From Actinomycetota bacterium (GTDB lineage Bacteria > Actinomycetota > Actinomycetes > Propionibacteriales > Propionibacteriaceae): a stretch of DNA of 64,000 nt. Shown here piece by piece: positions 42,214 to 51,267 of this stretch. Positions within the stretch are counted from its first letter, which is position 1; every line of letters starts with the position of its first letter. A program made the position numbers and the translations under genes. The notes under the pieces were generated by a model. The model saw only the letters and a program-made list of their open reading frames with translations, was not told the origin of the DNA and made no database searches. The stretch lies in NCBI GenBank assembly GCA_020161015.1, contig JAIUOT010000017.1, positions 186,001 through 250,000 of the forward strand, written 5' to 3'.

Positions 42214-43119
42214 ATGGCCGAACCCCGTCTGCTGCTGTTCGACACCGCGTCGCTCTACTTCCGGGCGTTCCACGGCGTGCCGACCACCCTCCGGTCGCCG
42301 GACGGGCGTCCGGTCAACGCGGTGCGGGGGTTGCTGGACTTCCTCGCCCGGTTCATCACCGACTACGCGCCCACGCAGGTCGCCTGCTGCTGGGACGACG
42401 CGTGGCGTCCGGCCTGGCGGGTGGCCCTGCTCCCGTCCTACAAGGCGCACCGCGTCGCCTACCGCGACGTCGAGCAGGTGCCGGAGGAGCTCGTCGCACA
42501 GGTGCCCCTGATCCGCGAGGTGCTGGCCGCCCTCGGCCTCGTCGTGGTGGGCGCGCCCGACTGCGAGGCCGACGACGTGATCGGGACGCTCGCGACCGCC
42601 TCCGCCGTGCCGACCGACATCGTCACCGGCGACCGCGACCTGTTCCAGCTCGTCGACGACGACCGGTCGGTCCGCGTGCTGTACGTCGGCCGCGGCGTGG
42701 CGAACCACGACCGGGTGGACGCGGACTGGCTGCGCGCGAAGTACGGCATCGACGGCGCCGGCTACGTCGACTTCGCCGTGTTGCGAGGCGACCCGTCGGA
42801 CGGGCTGCCGGGCGTGGCGGGCATCGGCGAGAAGACGGCGGCACGCCTGGTGGCCGACCACCGGGACCTCGCGGGGATCATGGGGGCCGCCACGTCCGGG
42901 CGGCTCTCCCCCACCCTCACGGCACGCCTCGCCGCGGCCGTCGGATACCTGGGTCCCGCGCAGGAGGTAGTGGCCGTTCGGACCGACGTCCCGCTGCCGC
43001 CGCTGGAACTCACTCTGCCGAGGACGCCGGCCGACCCGCAGCGTTTCGCCGACCTCACCGACCTGCTGGGCCTCGGCGGGAGCGCCGAGCGCATCGTCGC
43101 GGCGCTCGCCCGCGGCTGA
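42214..43119 (+). CDS. 5'-3' exonuclease (PolI N-domain/FEN-like)
   Basis: 301 residues. Stand-alone version of the DNA polymerase I 5'-nuclease domain: LLLFDTASLYFRAFHG, VACCWDDAWRPAWRVALLPSYKAHR, DCEADDVIGTLA, DIVTGDRDLFQLVDD and the helix-hairpin-helix VLRGDPSDGLPGVAGIGEKTAARLV. The Asp cluster that holds two metal ions is intact. Actinobacteria often carry such a paralogue beside full polA; it can process Okazaki fragments. Diverges from lnt by 77 bp and ends 17 bp from metW. Confidence 0.92.
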   Translation: MAEPRLLLFDTASLYFRAFHGVPTTLRSPDGRPVNAVRGLLDFLARFITDYAPTQVACCWDDAWRPAWRVALLPSYKAHRVAYRDVEQVPEELVAQVPLIREVLAALGLVVVGAPDCEADDVIGTLATASAVPTDIVTGDRDLFQLVDDDRSVRVLYVGRGVANHDRVDADWLRAKYGIDGAGYVDFAVLRGDPSDGLPGVAGIGEKTAARLVADHRDLAGIMGAATSGRLSPTLTARLAAAVGYLGPAQEVVAVRTDVPLPPLELTLPRTPADPQRFADLTDLLGLGGSAERIVAALARG

Positions 43120-43136
43120 CGGACCGGGCCGTCAGC

Positions 43137-43730
43137 TCAGCCGGCGCGCAGCACGTAGACGGCCGACCCGCCGGTGATGTTGGCGAGCCGGTCGCTGGGC
43201 AGCGGCCGTCCCGTGGGGTGCAGCACGATCCGCTGCTCGATGACCAGCCCGAGTCGCGCGAACAGCTCCTCGAGCTCGACGAGGGTGGTGTGCCGCAGGT
43301 TCGGGGTGTCGTACCAGGCGTGCGGGATCTCCCGCGACATCGGCATGCGGCCGCGCAGCAGGCGCAGCCGGTGGCGCCAGTAGCCGAAGTTGGGCACCGA
43401 CACGATCAGGCGCCGGCCGATGCGCTCCATGTGCTTGAGCACCTCCACCGGGCGGTGCAGCGTCTGGACCGTCCGCGAGAGCACCACCACGTCGTAGGAG
43501 TGGTCGGCGAAGTCGGCCAGTTCGGAGTCGAGGTCGAGCTCGATCACCGGCACGCCCGCTGAGATCGCTGCCAGCACCAGCGGCGGGTCGATCTCCACGC
43601 CGGTGCCGCGACAGCCGTGCTCCGCGATGAGCTCGGCCAGCAACTCTCCGGAGCCGCAGCCGAGGTCGAGCACGCGGCTGCCGGAAGGGATGAGGCCTGC
43701 GACCAGGCCGAGGTCGGGACGCAGGGTCAT
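43137..43730 (-). CDS. metW: MetW-family methyltransferase-like protein
   Basis: 197 residues. SAM-binding fold with VLDLGCGSGELLAELI and the MetW-specific stretches GTGVEID, DVVVLSRTVQTLHRP, VSVPNFGYWRHRLRLLRGRMPMS, WYDTPNLRHTT. MetW is encoded with MetX in many proteobacteria and some actinobacteria and helps homoserine O-acyltransferase in methionine synthesis, though its reaction is unsettled. ATG 43730 overlaps the metX stop (ATGA), showing the two are translated together. Confidence 0.92.
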   Translation of the reverse strand: MTLRPDLGLVAGLIPSGSRVLDLGCGSGELLAELIAEHGCRGTGVEIDPPLVLAAISAGVPVIELDLDSELADFADHSYDVVVLSRTVQTLHRPVEVLKHMERIGRRLIVSVPNFGYWRHRLRLLRGRMPMSREIPHAWYDTPNLRHTTLVELEELFARLGLVIEQRIVLHPTGRPLPSDRLANITGGSAVYVLRAG

Positions 43731-44875
43731 CGCCGGACCTCCTTCAGCGCGCGGTCGAGGTAGGCCCGCAGGGTCGCGTGGTACGGCTCGACGGCCAGCA
43801 GGAACGAGTCGTGGCCCCACGTCGAGGGGATCTCCCGGAACGTCACCGGCTGGCCGGCGCGTTCCAGCGTCCGCACGATGCGGCGGGAGTGGTCGGTCCC
43901 GAACCGCCAGTCCGTGGCGAAGGAGAGCACCAGCCACTTCACCGCGCGGTCGCCCACGCGGGCGAGGGCCTCCGGGTCGGCGAACGGGTCGAAGTAGTCC
44001 ATCACCCGCGTGAGGTAGAGGTAGCTCAACGCGTCGAACCGCTCCAGGAACGCCTGCCCCTGGTGGTCGAGGTAGCTCTCGACGGCGAAGTCGATGCCGA
44101 AGCCGGGCTCGTGCGCGTCCGGGTGCGGCTGGCGTCCGAACTTCTCGGTGAGCGCGTCCTCGGACAGGTAGGTGATGTGGGCCATCATCCGGGCGATCGA
44201 CAGGCCCGTGTCGGGGTTGACGCCGGCGGCCGTGTACGCCCCGTCCACGAAGTGGGGGTCGGCCATGATCGCACGCCGGGCGACGGCGGAGAAGGCGATG
44301 TTCTGCGCGGTGAGCCTGCTCGAGGCGGCGATCACGACGGCGTTCGCGACCTCTTCGGGGTGGTCGAGCGCCCACTGGAGCACCTGCATGCCGCCGAGCG
44401 AGCCGCCGAGGGCCGCCAGCAACCGACCGATGCCCAGGTGCCGCAGGAGCGCCCGGTGCACCTCGACGAGGTCGCGCATCATCAGCACGGGGAAGTCGAG
44501 CCCGTACGCGGCGCCGGTGGCGGGATTGGTCGAGGAGGGGCCGGTGCTGCCCTGGCAGCCACCGATCAGGTTCGCGCAGACGACGAAGAAGCGGTCGGTG
44601 TCCAGCGGCTTGCCGGGGCCGATCAGGTTGTCCCACCAGCCCGGGCGGGTGGCACCCTCGTGGAAACCGGCCGCGTGCGCGTCCCCGGTGAGCGCGTGGC
44701 AGATGAAGACGGCGTTGTCGGCGGCCGGCGAGAGGGTGCCGTAGGTCTCGTATGCGACGTCCACCGGGCCGAGCGTGCCGCCGCGCTCCAGGTGGAGGGG
44801 CTCCTCGCCGGTGAACAGGCGCACGGACCGGGTGCTGACCAGGCCGACGGACCCGGTTCCCGGCTTCGCTTGCAT
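43727..44875 (-). CDS. metX: Homoserine O-acetyltransferase
   Basis: Alpha/beta-hydrolase-fold enzyme that activates homoserine for methionine synthesis. 382 residues. Nucleophile motif GGSLGGMQVLQWA; preceding NLIGGCQGSTGPSS is the MetX signature; catalytic Asp and His are in SFATDWRF and IPSTWGHDSFL. Acetyl versus succinyl donor cannot be settled by eye. AAGAGG repeats before ATG 44875 supply ribosome sites. Forms a two-gene unit with metW; no metY or riboswitch is visible upstream. Confidence 0.93.
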   Translation of the reverse strand: MQAKPGTGSVGLVSTRSVRLFTGEEPLHLERGGTLGPVDVAYETYGTLSPAADNAVFICHALTGDAHAAGFHEGATRPGWWDNLIGPGKPLDTDRFFVVCANLIGGCQGSTGPSSTNPATGAAYGLDFPVLMMRDLVEVHRALLRHLGIGRLLAALGGSLGGMQVLQWALDHPEEVANAVVIAASSRLTAQNIAFSAVARRAIMADPHFVDGAYTAAGVNPDTGLSIARMMAHITYLSEDALTEKFGRQPHPDAHEPGFGIDFAVESYLDHQGQAFLERFDALSYLYLTRVMDYFDPFADPEALARVGDRAVKWLVLSFATDWRFGTDHSRRIVRTLERAGQPVTFREIPSTWGHDSFLLAVEPYHATLRAYLDRALKEVRR

Positions 44876-44980
44876 CCTCTTGGTCCTCTTCCCACGCGCT
44901 CGGCGGGCTCACTATAGCCGCGTCGGGTGGCACGTCCCCGACGTGGAACAATGGCGTGGCACGCAGCGAAAGGGCGAGTG

Positions 44981-45448
44981 ATGAGCGAATTGGCTGACCG
45001 GATGCAGGCCGACCTGGTGGCGGCGATGAAGGCCAGGGACGACCTCGTCCGCTCGACGCTGAGGATGGCGATGACCGCGATCAAGAACGAGGAGGTCGCC
45101 GGGGCCGAGGCCCGCGAGCTCTCCGACAACGAGGTGCTCGGCGTACTCAACCGTGAGGTGGCCAAGCGCCGCGACTCGGCCGAGGCCTACACCGCCGGCA
45201 ACCGTCCCGAGCTGGCCGAGAAGGAACTGGCAGAGGTCGAGGTGCTCCAGCGCTACCTGCCCGCCGCGCTGTCCGACGCAGAACTCGACGCCATCGTCGC
45301 CGAGGAGGTCGCCGCCGCGGCGGCCCAGGCCGGCGAGGCGCTCACCATGCGCCAGATGGGCCTGGTCATCAAGGCCGTGAACGCCCGCGCCGCCGGACGC
45401 GCCGAGGGCGCCAAGGTCGCCGCGAAGGTGAAGGCCGCGCTCAGCTAG
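44981..45448 (+). CDS. GatB/YqeY-domain protein
   Basis: 155 residues. The whole protein is a YqeY domain: LADRMQADLVAAMKARDDLVRSTLRMAMTAIKNEEV, then EVLGVLNREVAKRRDSAEAY and LQRYLPAALSDAEL, ending AGRAEGAKVAAKVKAAL. The fold resembles the tRNA-binding tail of GatB, but the role of the free protein is not established. ATG 44981 follows AAAGGG. Diverges from metX and ends 46 bp before a perfect 50-bp palindrome. Confidence 0.9.
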   Translation: MSELADRMQADLVAAMKARDDLVRSTLRMAMTAIKNEEVAGAEARELSDNEVLGVLNREVAKRRDSAEAYTAGNRPELAEKELAEVEVLQRYLPAALSDAELDAIVAEEVAAAAAQAGEALTMRQMGLVIKAVNARAAGRAEGAKVAAKVKAALS

Positions 45449-45493
45449 CCCCTCGCCCTCCCGGCGTCCGCCGCCCCTCCCCCGTTCCCGCTG

Positions 45494-45543
45494 CCGATCG
45501 CAACTCTCGCTACCGGAATTCCGGTAGCGAGAGTTGCGATCGG
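45494..45543. repeat. Perfect 50-bp palindrome, family D, between convergent genes
   Basis: Positions 45494-45518 are the exact reverse complement of 45519-45543 with no loop; the centre is GAATTC (45516-45521). The left arm begins CCGATCGCAACTCTCGC. It lies between the YqeY stop and the MFS stop, so it could act on both transcripts, but it lacks T-runs and a loop. Perfect symmetry of this length suggests recent origin or selection, for example a REP-like or transposable element end. Confidence 0.9.
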
Positions 45544-45577
45544 GGGCAAACGTGGGCCTGGGGGCGGGAGCCGCGGG

Positions 45578-46840
45578 TCAGGCGGGGCGGTAGCGCCAGA
45601 AGGCGGGGACGGCGGCCGCCACGGCCAGGGTGAGGACGATCACCAGGAGGCCGCCGCCGCCGATGGCCCAGGCCGTGCCCACGAGGCCGGCGGCGTAGCC
45701 GTGGAGGACATCGGCGATCCGGGGGCCGCCGGCCACCACCACGATGAACACGCCCTGGAGGCGGCCGCGCACGGCGTCGTCGGCGGCGGCCTGGAGCATC
45801 GACTGCCGGAACGCTGCGGACGCCATGTCTGCGGCGCCCCCGACCACGAGGAACGAGACCGCTGCCACCAGCATCGGCAGCTGCCAGCGTCCGGCGAGGG
45901 CGACGGCGGCCCCGAGCCCGGCGATCGCCGCGCCCCAGACCAGGATGCAGAGCACGACCGCCCGTCCCTGCCGGGTGACGCGGGGCAACCACCCCGAGAA
46001 CACGCCCCCCAGCACCGAGCCGATCGGGATCGCCGCCATCAGCCAGGCGAACTCCGTCCCGCCCTCGATGGGTCCACCGAAGGCGACGTGGGCCACTTCC
46101 GGGGCCAGCGCCCGCGGCATGCCGAAGATCATCGCGACGAGGTCGACGACGAACGAGGTGAGCAGGATGGGGTGGCCGCGCAGGTAGGCGAAGCCGTCCA
46201 CGACCGAGCGCAGGCCGGGTGATCCCACCCGGTTCTCCACGGGCAACCCGGGCAGGCGCCAGACGGCGGACAGCGTCGCGAACAGCGTGAGGGTGTCGAT
46301 GAGGTAGAGCCAGCTGTAGCCGACGACGGGGATCAGCGCGCCACCGACCATCGGCCCGGCGATCGCCCCGGCCATCATCACCGTCATGTTCAGCGAGTTC
46401 GCGGCGGGCAGCTGTTCGACCGGCAGCAGGCGGGGCAGGACGGCGCTGCGCGTGGGCTGGTTCACCCCGAAGAACGCCTGCTGGAGGGCGAAGAGGCCCA
46501 GCATCACCCACACGTTGCGCAGGTCCAGGGCCGCCTGGAGCCAGAACAGCCCGCTGGTGACGATCAGCCCGACCGTGGTGACCTGGAGCAGGAGGCGCCG
46601 GTCGAAGTGGTCCGCGAGGGCGCCGCCCCACAGTCCGAACACCACCAGCGGCACGAGCCCGAACAGGCCGGTCAGCCCGACGTACCCGGAGTCGCCGGTG
46701 ATCGCGTAGATCTGTGCCGGCACGGCCACGACGGTCAGCTGCGCGCCGATCACCGTGATGATGTTGGCCCGCCACAGCCGGCGGAAGGGCGCGTTGGCGA
46801 GGGGCGCGGTGTCCGCGAAGAGTCCCCTGATGCCTGCCAC
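45578..46840 (-). CDS. MFS transporter, EntS/DHA3-like
   Basis: 420 residues and twelve helices. The start FRRLWRANIITVIGAQLTVVAVPAQIY and the loop GGALADHFDRRLLLQ match the DHA3/EntS branch (drug or siderophore efflux). A central Pro/Arg-rich loop (LPGLPVENRVGSPGLRSVVDGFAYLR) precedes the second half. Substrate unknown. Start is GTG 46840, eleven bases beyond the ThpR stop at 46852, so it follows the HdeD-ThpR pair on the same strand. Confidence 0.85.
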   Translation of the reverse strand: MAGIRGLFADTAPLANAPFRRLWRANIITVIGAQLTVVAVPAQIYAITGDSGYVGLTGLFGLVPLVVFGLWGGALADHFDRRLLLQVTTVGLIVTSGLFWLQAALDLRNVWVMLGLFALQQAFFGVNQPTRSAVLPRLLPVEQLPAANSLNMTVMMAGAIAGPMVGGALIPVVGYSWLYLIDTLTLFATLSAVWRLPGLPVENRVGSPGLRSVVDGFAYLRGHPILLTSFVVDLVAMIFGMPRALAPEVAHVAFGGPIEGGTEFAWLMAAIPIGSVLGGVFSGWLPRVTRQGRAVVLCILVWGAAIAGLGAAVALAGRWQLPMLVAAVSFLVVGGAADMASAAFRQSMLQAAADDAVRGRLQGVFIVVVAGGPRIADVLHGYAAGLVGTAWAIGGGGLLVIVLTLAVAAAVPAFWRYRPA

Positions 46841-46851
46841 GACCGCGGAGC

Positions 46852-47415
46852 CTAGCCGAGCGGCCCGGCGAGCCGGTGCTCCCGGAGCGTCCGGTACCCG
46901 GCGCCGCCGGGGAGCGAGCGCGAGTGGACGAGGCTGAACCCGTCGACTGTCCAGGCCTGCGGAGGGAGGGCGTCAAGGACGCGCAGCCACCGGGTGGCGG
47001 ACGCCGGACGGGTCCGGGCGAGGGTGAGGTGCGGACGGAAGCGCCCGCCGTCGACCTCGACGCCGCACCCGGCGACGGCCGTGCGGCAGCGGCCGGCGAG
47101 GCGGGCGAGCGGGTCGGAGCCCTCGCGGACGCCCAGCCAGAGCGCCTTGGCGTGGTCGGGATCGGGGAAGGCGCCGGCTCCGGCCACGACGACCTCGAAC
47201 GGCGGGGTCCGCTCCGCCACCGCGTCCAGGGCCTCGGCGAGCGCGTCCAGGCGCGTCTCGGGGACGGCCGGCATGAAGGCGCACGTCACGTGCCAGCTCT
47301 CCGGCAGCGTCCAGCGCAGCGACGGGTCGGCATCGCGCCGGGGTTCGAGAAGCGTGTCCCAGGCCGCCACCACCGGCGGGGGCGGCAGGACGGCCACGAA
47401 CAGGCGCAGGCTCAC
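46852..47415 (-). CDS. thpR: RNA 2',3'-cyclic phosphodiesterase (ThpR/LigT)
   Basis: 187 residues of the 2H phosphoesterase superfamily. The two H-x-T/S motifs are HVTCAFM and HLTLAR, about 90 residues apart as expected. LRLFVAVLPPPPV is the typical start. It opens 2',3'-cyclic phosphates at RNA ends; the cellular role is unclear. GTG 47415 overlaps the stop of the HdeD-like gene (GTGA). Confidence 0.88.
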   Translation of the reverse strand: MSLRLFVAVLPPPPVVAAWDTLLEPRRDADPSLRWTLPESWHVTCAFMPAVPETRLDALAEALDAVAERTPPFEVVVAGAGAFPDPDHAKALWLGVREGSDPLARLAGRCRTAVAGCGVEVDGGRFRPHLTLARTRPASATRWLRVLDALPPQAWTVDGFSLVHSRSLPGGAGYRTLREHRLAGPLG

Positions 47416-47981
47416 GACAGCAGTTGCAGCAGCTCGTCCCGGTTGCGACGGAGCTGGACGGCGCCGAAGACCATGACGGCCCCGGCGGCGAGCATGAACA
47501 CGCCCACCGTGACCGCGAGGAAGGCCGCGCCGGGGTCGGGGTTGACCAGGAAGTACAGGCCCAGCAGCGCGGTGATCGCTCCCGAGATGAGCACCCACAG
47601 CCAGCTGCGCTGGCCGGTCGAGCGCAGCTGAATCGCGAGCGCCACCTGGAACAGGCCGACCACGAGCGCCCACATGGCGAGGAAGATCACGATGACCGCG
47701 GCGAGGGTCTGGGGACGCGCGATCGCCAGCAGGCCGAGCAGGATCCCCGCGATGCCCTCGAACAGGATCCAGCCCCAGCTGGTGCCCCGGAAGAAGATGC
47801 CGGTGCCGAGCGCGACGATGCCGTCGATGAGGCTGAAGACGCCGAAGACGGTGAAGAAGGCCTGGACGGTCACCCCCGGCCACAGGATGGCCACCAGTCC
47901 GAGGGCGATGGCCAGCACGCCCCGCAGCAGGTTCAGCCACCACAGCCTCGAGACGAGGGACTCCGGGGTGGTCGTGCTCAT
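47412..47981 (-). CDS. HdeD/DUF308-family membrane protein
   Basis: 189 residues with six hydrophobic helices in three repeats of the DUF308 unit (RGVLAIALGLVAILWPGVTVQAF, EGIAGILLGLLAIARPQTLAAV, SGAITALLGLYFLVNPDP). HdeD helps acid resistance in E. coli; actinobacterial homologues are uncharacterised. GGAGCAGTTC precedes ATG 47981. First gene of a three-gene run with thpR and the MFS transporter. Confidence 0.88.
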   Translation of the reverse strand: MSTTTPESLVSRLWWLNLLRGVLAIALGLVAILWPGVTVQAFFTVFGVFSLIDGIVALGTGIFFRGTSWGWILFEGIAGILLGLLAIARPQTLAAVIVIFLAMWALVVGLFQVALAIQLRSTGQRSWLWVLISGAITALLGLYFLVNPDPGAAFLAVTVGVFMLAAGAVMVFGAVQLRRNRDELLQLLS

Positions 47982-48139
47982 GAACTGCTCCTTCCGTGCG
48001 CGTCTTCCGGGAGTCTAGGGCGTCACCCTGCACCTGCGGTCACGCATTTGCCCAAGCCATGCACGAATGCGCACGTTTCAGGTGCATGATGGCAGCCGCG
48101 TGAAAGCGTAGGACAGACCCCTGACGCCCGGAGCACCAC

Positions 48140-49033
48140 ATGCCACCACGGAACTGGCCGCGTTTCGCCGGCCTGGCGGCGCTGTGGGGTGCCTCGATGG
48201 TGGCGCTGTGGATCGCTGTCGGCGGGCTCGGCTGGGCCCTCGCCGCGGTGCTGCAGTGCCTGGTTGTGGCGGCCACCGTCACCCTCGCGTCGCGAGGCGC
48301 CGGCGCCCGCGTGCGGCTGGGCGGGCCGGCCGTCCCCGTGCTGGTCACCGCGCTGGCGCTCGCCGTCCAGTCGGCCGGGCTCGCGGTGGCCCTGGGACGC
48401 CTGGGCGTGGCGCCGGCAGTGCTCGTGCTCAGCGCGATGCCGCTGTTCGCGGCCCTCACCGGGCAGGTCTGGGGCATCGACCGGATCACGGGCGTCACGG
48501 CGGCGGGGCTGGGCGTGGGCTTCCTCGGGTTGCTCTTCGTGGTGGCCTTTCCCGCGGACGGGGACTCCTGGGCCTTCATCACCGGCGTCCTGTGCGGACT
48601 CGCCAGTGCGCTGGCGGCCGCCTTCGTCAGCCGCTACGGGCCGCGCCGCCTCGGGGCGGATCCGGGACGGGCGGTGACCGCCAACCTGCTCGCCGCAGCC
48701 GTGCTCTCGCCCTGGCTCGTGGTGTCGGGCATCGGCATGCCCGGCGTCGGGGAGGTCGCGGCGCTCGGGCTGATCGCCCTTGCCGCCGTGGGCATCGCAC
48801 CGATCCTCATCGTGCCGCCGCGCGATGCCGCGGCCGCCCGCTTCACCAGCGGGGTGAAGCTCACCGGCATGGTCCTGGCCCTCGGCGTGGGGCTGGTGGC
48901 CCTGGGCGACCGGCTGACCGCCCTGCAGGTGGTCGGCGCGGTCCTCGTGCTGTGCGGCACGCTCCTGGTGAGCGCGCTGCTGCCGCCCCGGTTGGTCAGG
49001 CGGTGGCGGTCTTCGGGCGCCCCCCGGGCCTGA
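48140..49033 (+). CDS. EamA/DMT-family transporter
   Basis: 297 residues, about ten transmembrane helices arranged as two EamA repeats. The second repeat ends with GDRLTALQVVGAVLVLCGTLLVSALLPPR, the common EamA close (G-E/D-x-L-x-x-x-Q-x-x-G-x-x-L-I-x-x-G). The first repeat has ALAVQSAGLAVALGRLGVAPAVLVLSAMPLFAAL. Substrate, likely a metabolite or amino acid, cannot be predicted. It is followed 17 bases later by the AI-2E family gene. Confidence 0.8.
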   Translation: MPPRNWPRFAGLAALWGASMVALWIAVGGLGWALAAVLQCLVVAATVTLASRGAGARVRLGGPAVPVLVTALALAVQSAGLAVALGRLGVAPAVLVLSAMPLFAALTGQVWGIDRITGVTAAGLGVGFLGLLFVVAFPADGDSWAFITGVLCGLASALAAAFVSRYGPRRLGADPGRAVTANLLAAAVLSPWLVVSGIGMPGVGEVAALGLIALAAVGIAPILIVPPRDAAAARFTSGVKLTGMVLALGVGLVALGDRLTALQVVGAVLVLCGTLLVSALLPPRLVRRWRSSGAPRA

Positions 49034-49050
49034 GGCCCTACGCTGCTCGC

Positions 49051-50292
49051 ATGGCCGATACCGAGCAGACGAGGGCCGACCTGGCCGACCCCTCCGCCGA
49101 CGGCGCGGACGGTGCGTCCCGCGTCCCCTTCCCCGCCCCCACGCCGACGGGCGGGACGCCTGTGCCCACCCCCGCCCCCGTGCCGACCGGCACGCCCGCG
49201 GCGCCCACCTCCCGTGTCAGCCGGGTGTTCGTCGATTTCGGGCACCCCTTCGTCTGGGGCTTCACCGCGACCGTCGGCGGGCTCGTCGCCTGGTCGCTCG
49301 CGGGGGCGATGGCGTCGCTGTCCACCGTTCTGGTGTCGGTCGGCGCCGCGCTGTTCATCGCCATGGCCCTCGATCCCATGGTCCGCTGGCTGGAGGGCCA
49401 CGGGATGTCCCGGGGCCTGAGCATCGCCGTGGTGTTCGTCGTGTTCTCGCTGGCCTTCGGAGCGGTGATCGCGCTGATCGTCCCGACCGCCGTCGTGCAG
49501 ATCTCCCAGTTCGCGTCCGCCGTGCCCGGCTACATCTCCGACCTCCAGAACGCCGCGTGGTTCAAGAACCTCGTCGCGGCCAGCGGGCAGAGCGACATCT
49601 ACCAGAACCTGCTGAACCAGGCGCGTGCGTGGCTGTCCAACCCGGCCAACCTGCTCGCCATCGGCGGCGGGGCGCTCGCGGTGGGCACCGGGGTCGTGAA
49701 CGCGGTCTCCGGCACCCTGATCGTGCTGGTCCTGACGCTGTACTTCCTGGCCTCGCTGCGCACGATGATGCACGCGATGACCCGGCTCGCCCCGGCACAC
49801 GCGCGCGCGCAGCTGGGCGAGATCACCGAGCAGATCACCGAGTCGGTCGGCGGCTACGTCTCCGGCATGGCGATCCTGGCGTTCTTCAACGCGGTGTTCT
49901 CGTTCATCCTGCTCACGGTGCTCGGCGTCCCGTTCGCCGCACTGCTCGCCTTCCTCGCCCTGCTGATCACGATGATCCCGATGGTCGGGCCGGCGCTGTT
50001 CTGGATCCTCGCGACCAGCGTCTCGCTGTTCCACTCCTGGTGGATCGGACTGATCTTCGCCGCGGTCTACTTCGCCTACATGCAGGTCGAGGCCTACGTG
50101 ATGACCCCGCGGGTGATGACGAAGGCCGTCGACATCCCGGGCTCCCTCGTCCTGATCGGCGCCATGGTCGGTGGCACCCTGCTGGGCCTGCTCGGCGCGC
50201 TGGTGGCGGTGCCGGTGACGGCGTCGCTGCTGATGATCGTGAACAAGGTCTATGTGCCAAGGCAGGACGAGAAGCTGGTGCGCTGGGGGTGA
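49051..50292 (+). CDS. AI-2E family (TqsA/PerM-like) membrane protein
   Basis: 413 residues. A cytoplasmic Pro/Thr-rich N-tail (about 25-65: PAPTPTGGTPVPTPAPVP) precedes eight helices of the AI-2E transporter family. The central soluble loop contains VPGYISDLQNAAWFKNLV, and the late motif ITMIPMVGPALFWILATSVSLFHSWWIGLIFAAVYFAYMQVEAYVMTPRVM is the conserved core (usual Q-x-x-E-x-x-x-x-x-P-x-x-M). Members export signals or act as Na+/H+ antiporters; role here unknown. Confidence 0.88.
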   Translation: MADTEQTRADLADPSADGADGASRVPFPAPTPTGGTPVPTPAPVPTGTPAAPTSRVSRVFVDFGHPFVWGFTATVGGLVAWSLAGAMASLSTVLVSVGAALFIAMALDPMVRWLEGHGMSRGLSIAVVFVVFSLAFGAVIALIVPTAVVQISQFASAVPGYISDLQNAAWFKNLVAASGQSDIYQNLLNQARAWLSNPANLLAIGGGALAVGTGVVNAVSGTLIVLVLTLYFLASLRTMMHAMTRLAPAHARAQLGEITEQITESVGGYVSGMAILAFFNAVFSFILLTVLGVPFAALLAFLALLITMIPMVGPALFWILATSVSLFHSWWIGLIFAAVYFAYMQVEAYVMTPRVMTKAVDIPGSLVLIGAMVGGTLLGLLGALVAVPVTASLLMIVNKVYVPRQDEKLVRWG

Positions 50293-50364
50293 TCGGGCGC
50301 CCTGTGCGGGTACAGGGCCTTGCGGCGCGGTCGTAGCCTGAACCCGAGACCGAGGAGGCGCACG

Positions 50365-51261
50365 ATGCAGTTGGGCATGGTCGGACTGGGACGCATGGGC
50401 GGCAACATGGCCGAGAGGCTGCGCGCCGCGGGCCACGACGTGGTCGGCTACGACACCAACCCCGAACTCTCGCAGGTGCCCGACCTGGCGGGCCTGGTCG
50501 AGCGGCTCACGGACAGCCCGCGCGTGGTGTGGGTCATGGTGCCGGTGCAGTTCCTCGACCAGGTGCTGGACGACCTCGGCGCACTGCTGTCCGAGGGCGA
50601 CATCGTCATCGACGGCGGCAACAGCCGGTGGACCGGCGACGCACCCAGGGCGGAGAAGCTCGACGCGCGCGGCGTCCGCTTCATCGACTGCGGTGTCTCC
50701 GGCGGCGTGTGGGGCACGGAGTACGGCTACGCCCTGATGTGTGGAGGCGACGCTGCGGACGTGGCCGTCGTGCAGCCGGTCTTCGACGCGCTGAAGCCCG
50801 CCGGCGAGCACGGCTTCGTGCACGCCGGCTCCCATGGTGCCGGTCACTTCGCGAAGATGGTCCACAACGGCATCGAGTACGCGATGATGCAGGCCTACGC
50901 CGAGGGCTGGGAACTCCTGGAGAAGGCGGACGTCGTGACCGACGTCCCGGCGGTGTTCGACAGCTGGCGCGAGGGCACCGTCATCCGGTCCTGGCTGCTC
51001 GACCTCATCGCGCGAGCCCTGGCCGACGACCCGGGCCTGGAGCGGATCCGCGGCTACGCCGACGACTCCGGCGAGGGCCGCTGGACCGTCGACGCCGCCA
51101 TCGACCTCGGCGTGCCGGTGCCGGCCCTCACCGCCGCGCTGTTCGCCCGGTTCGTCTCACGCCAGGACGAGTCGCCGGCCATGAAGCTCGTGGCGGCGAT
51201 GCGCCAGCAGTTCGGCGGCCATGCCGTGCAGTCCGAGTCGCCGGACGTTGCCGCGGTCTGA
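50365..51261 (+). CDS. gnd: 6-phosphogluconate dehydrogenase (short, YqeC/GndA type)
   Basis: Oxidative decarboxylation of 6-phosphogluconate to ribulose 5-phosphate in the pentose phosphate pathway. 298 residues, the short class that lacks most of the C-terminal tail of the E. coli enzyme. Rossmann motif GMVGLGRMGGNMAERL; DGGNSRWTGD; FIDCGVSGGVWGTEYGYALMCGG; catalytic Lys in HFAKMVHNGIEYAMMQAYAEG. Short enzymes are often NAD-preferring, but cofactor is not decided by sequence reading: after the glycine motif the strand end is VVGYDTNPE, with Asp rather than the NADP-type Arg. GAGGAGG precedes ATG 50365. Confidence 0.92.
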   Translation: MQLGMVGLGRMGGNMAERLRAAGHDVVGYDTNPELSQVPDLAGLVERLTDSPRVVWVMVPVQFLDQVLDDLGALLSEGDIVIDGGNSRWTGDAPRAEKLDARGVRFIDCGVSGGVWGTEYGYALMCGGDAADVAVVQPVFDALKPAGEHGFVHAGSHGAGHFAKMVHNGIEYAMMQAYAEGWELLEKADVVTDVPAVFDSWREGTVIRSWLLDLIARALADDPGLERIRGYADDSGEGRWTVDAAIDLGVPVPALTAALFARFVSRQDESPAMKLVAAMRQQFGGHAVQSESPDVAAV

Positions 51262-51267
51262 GCCGCG

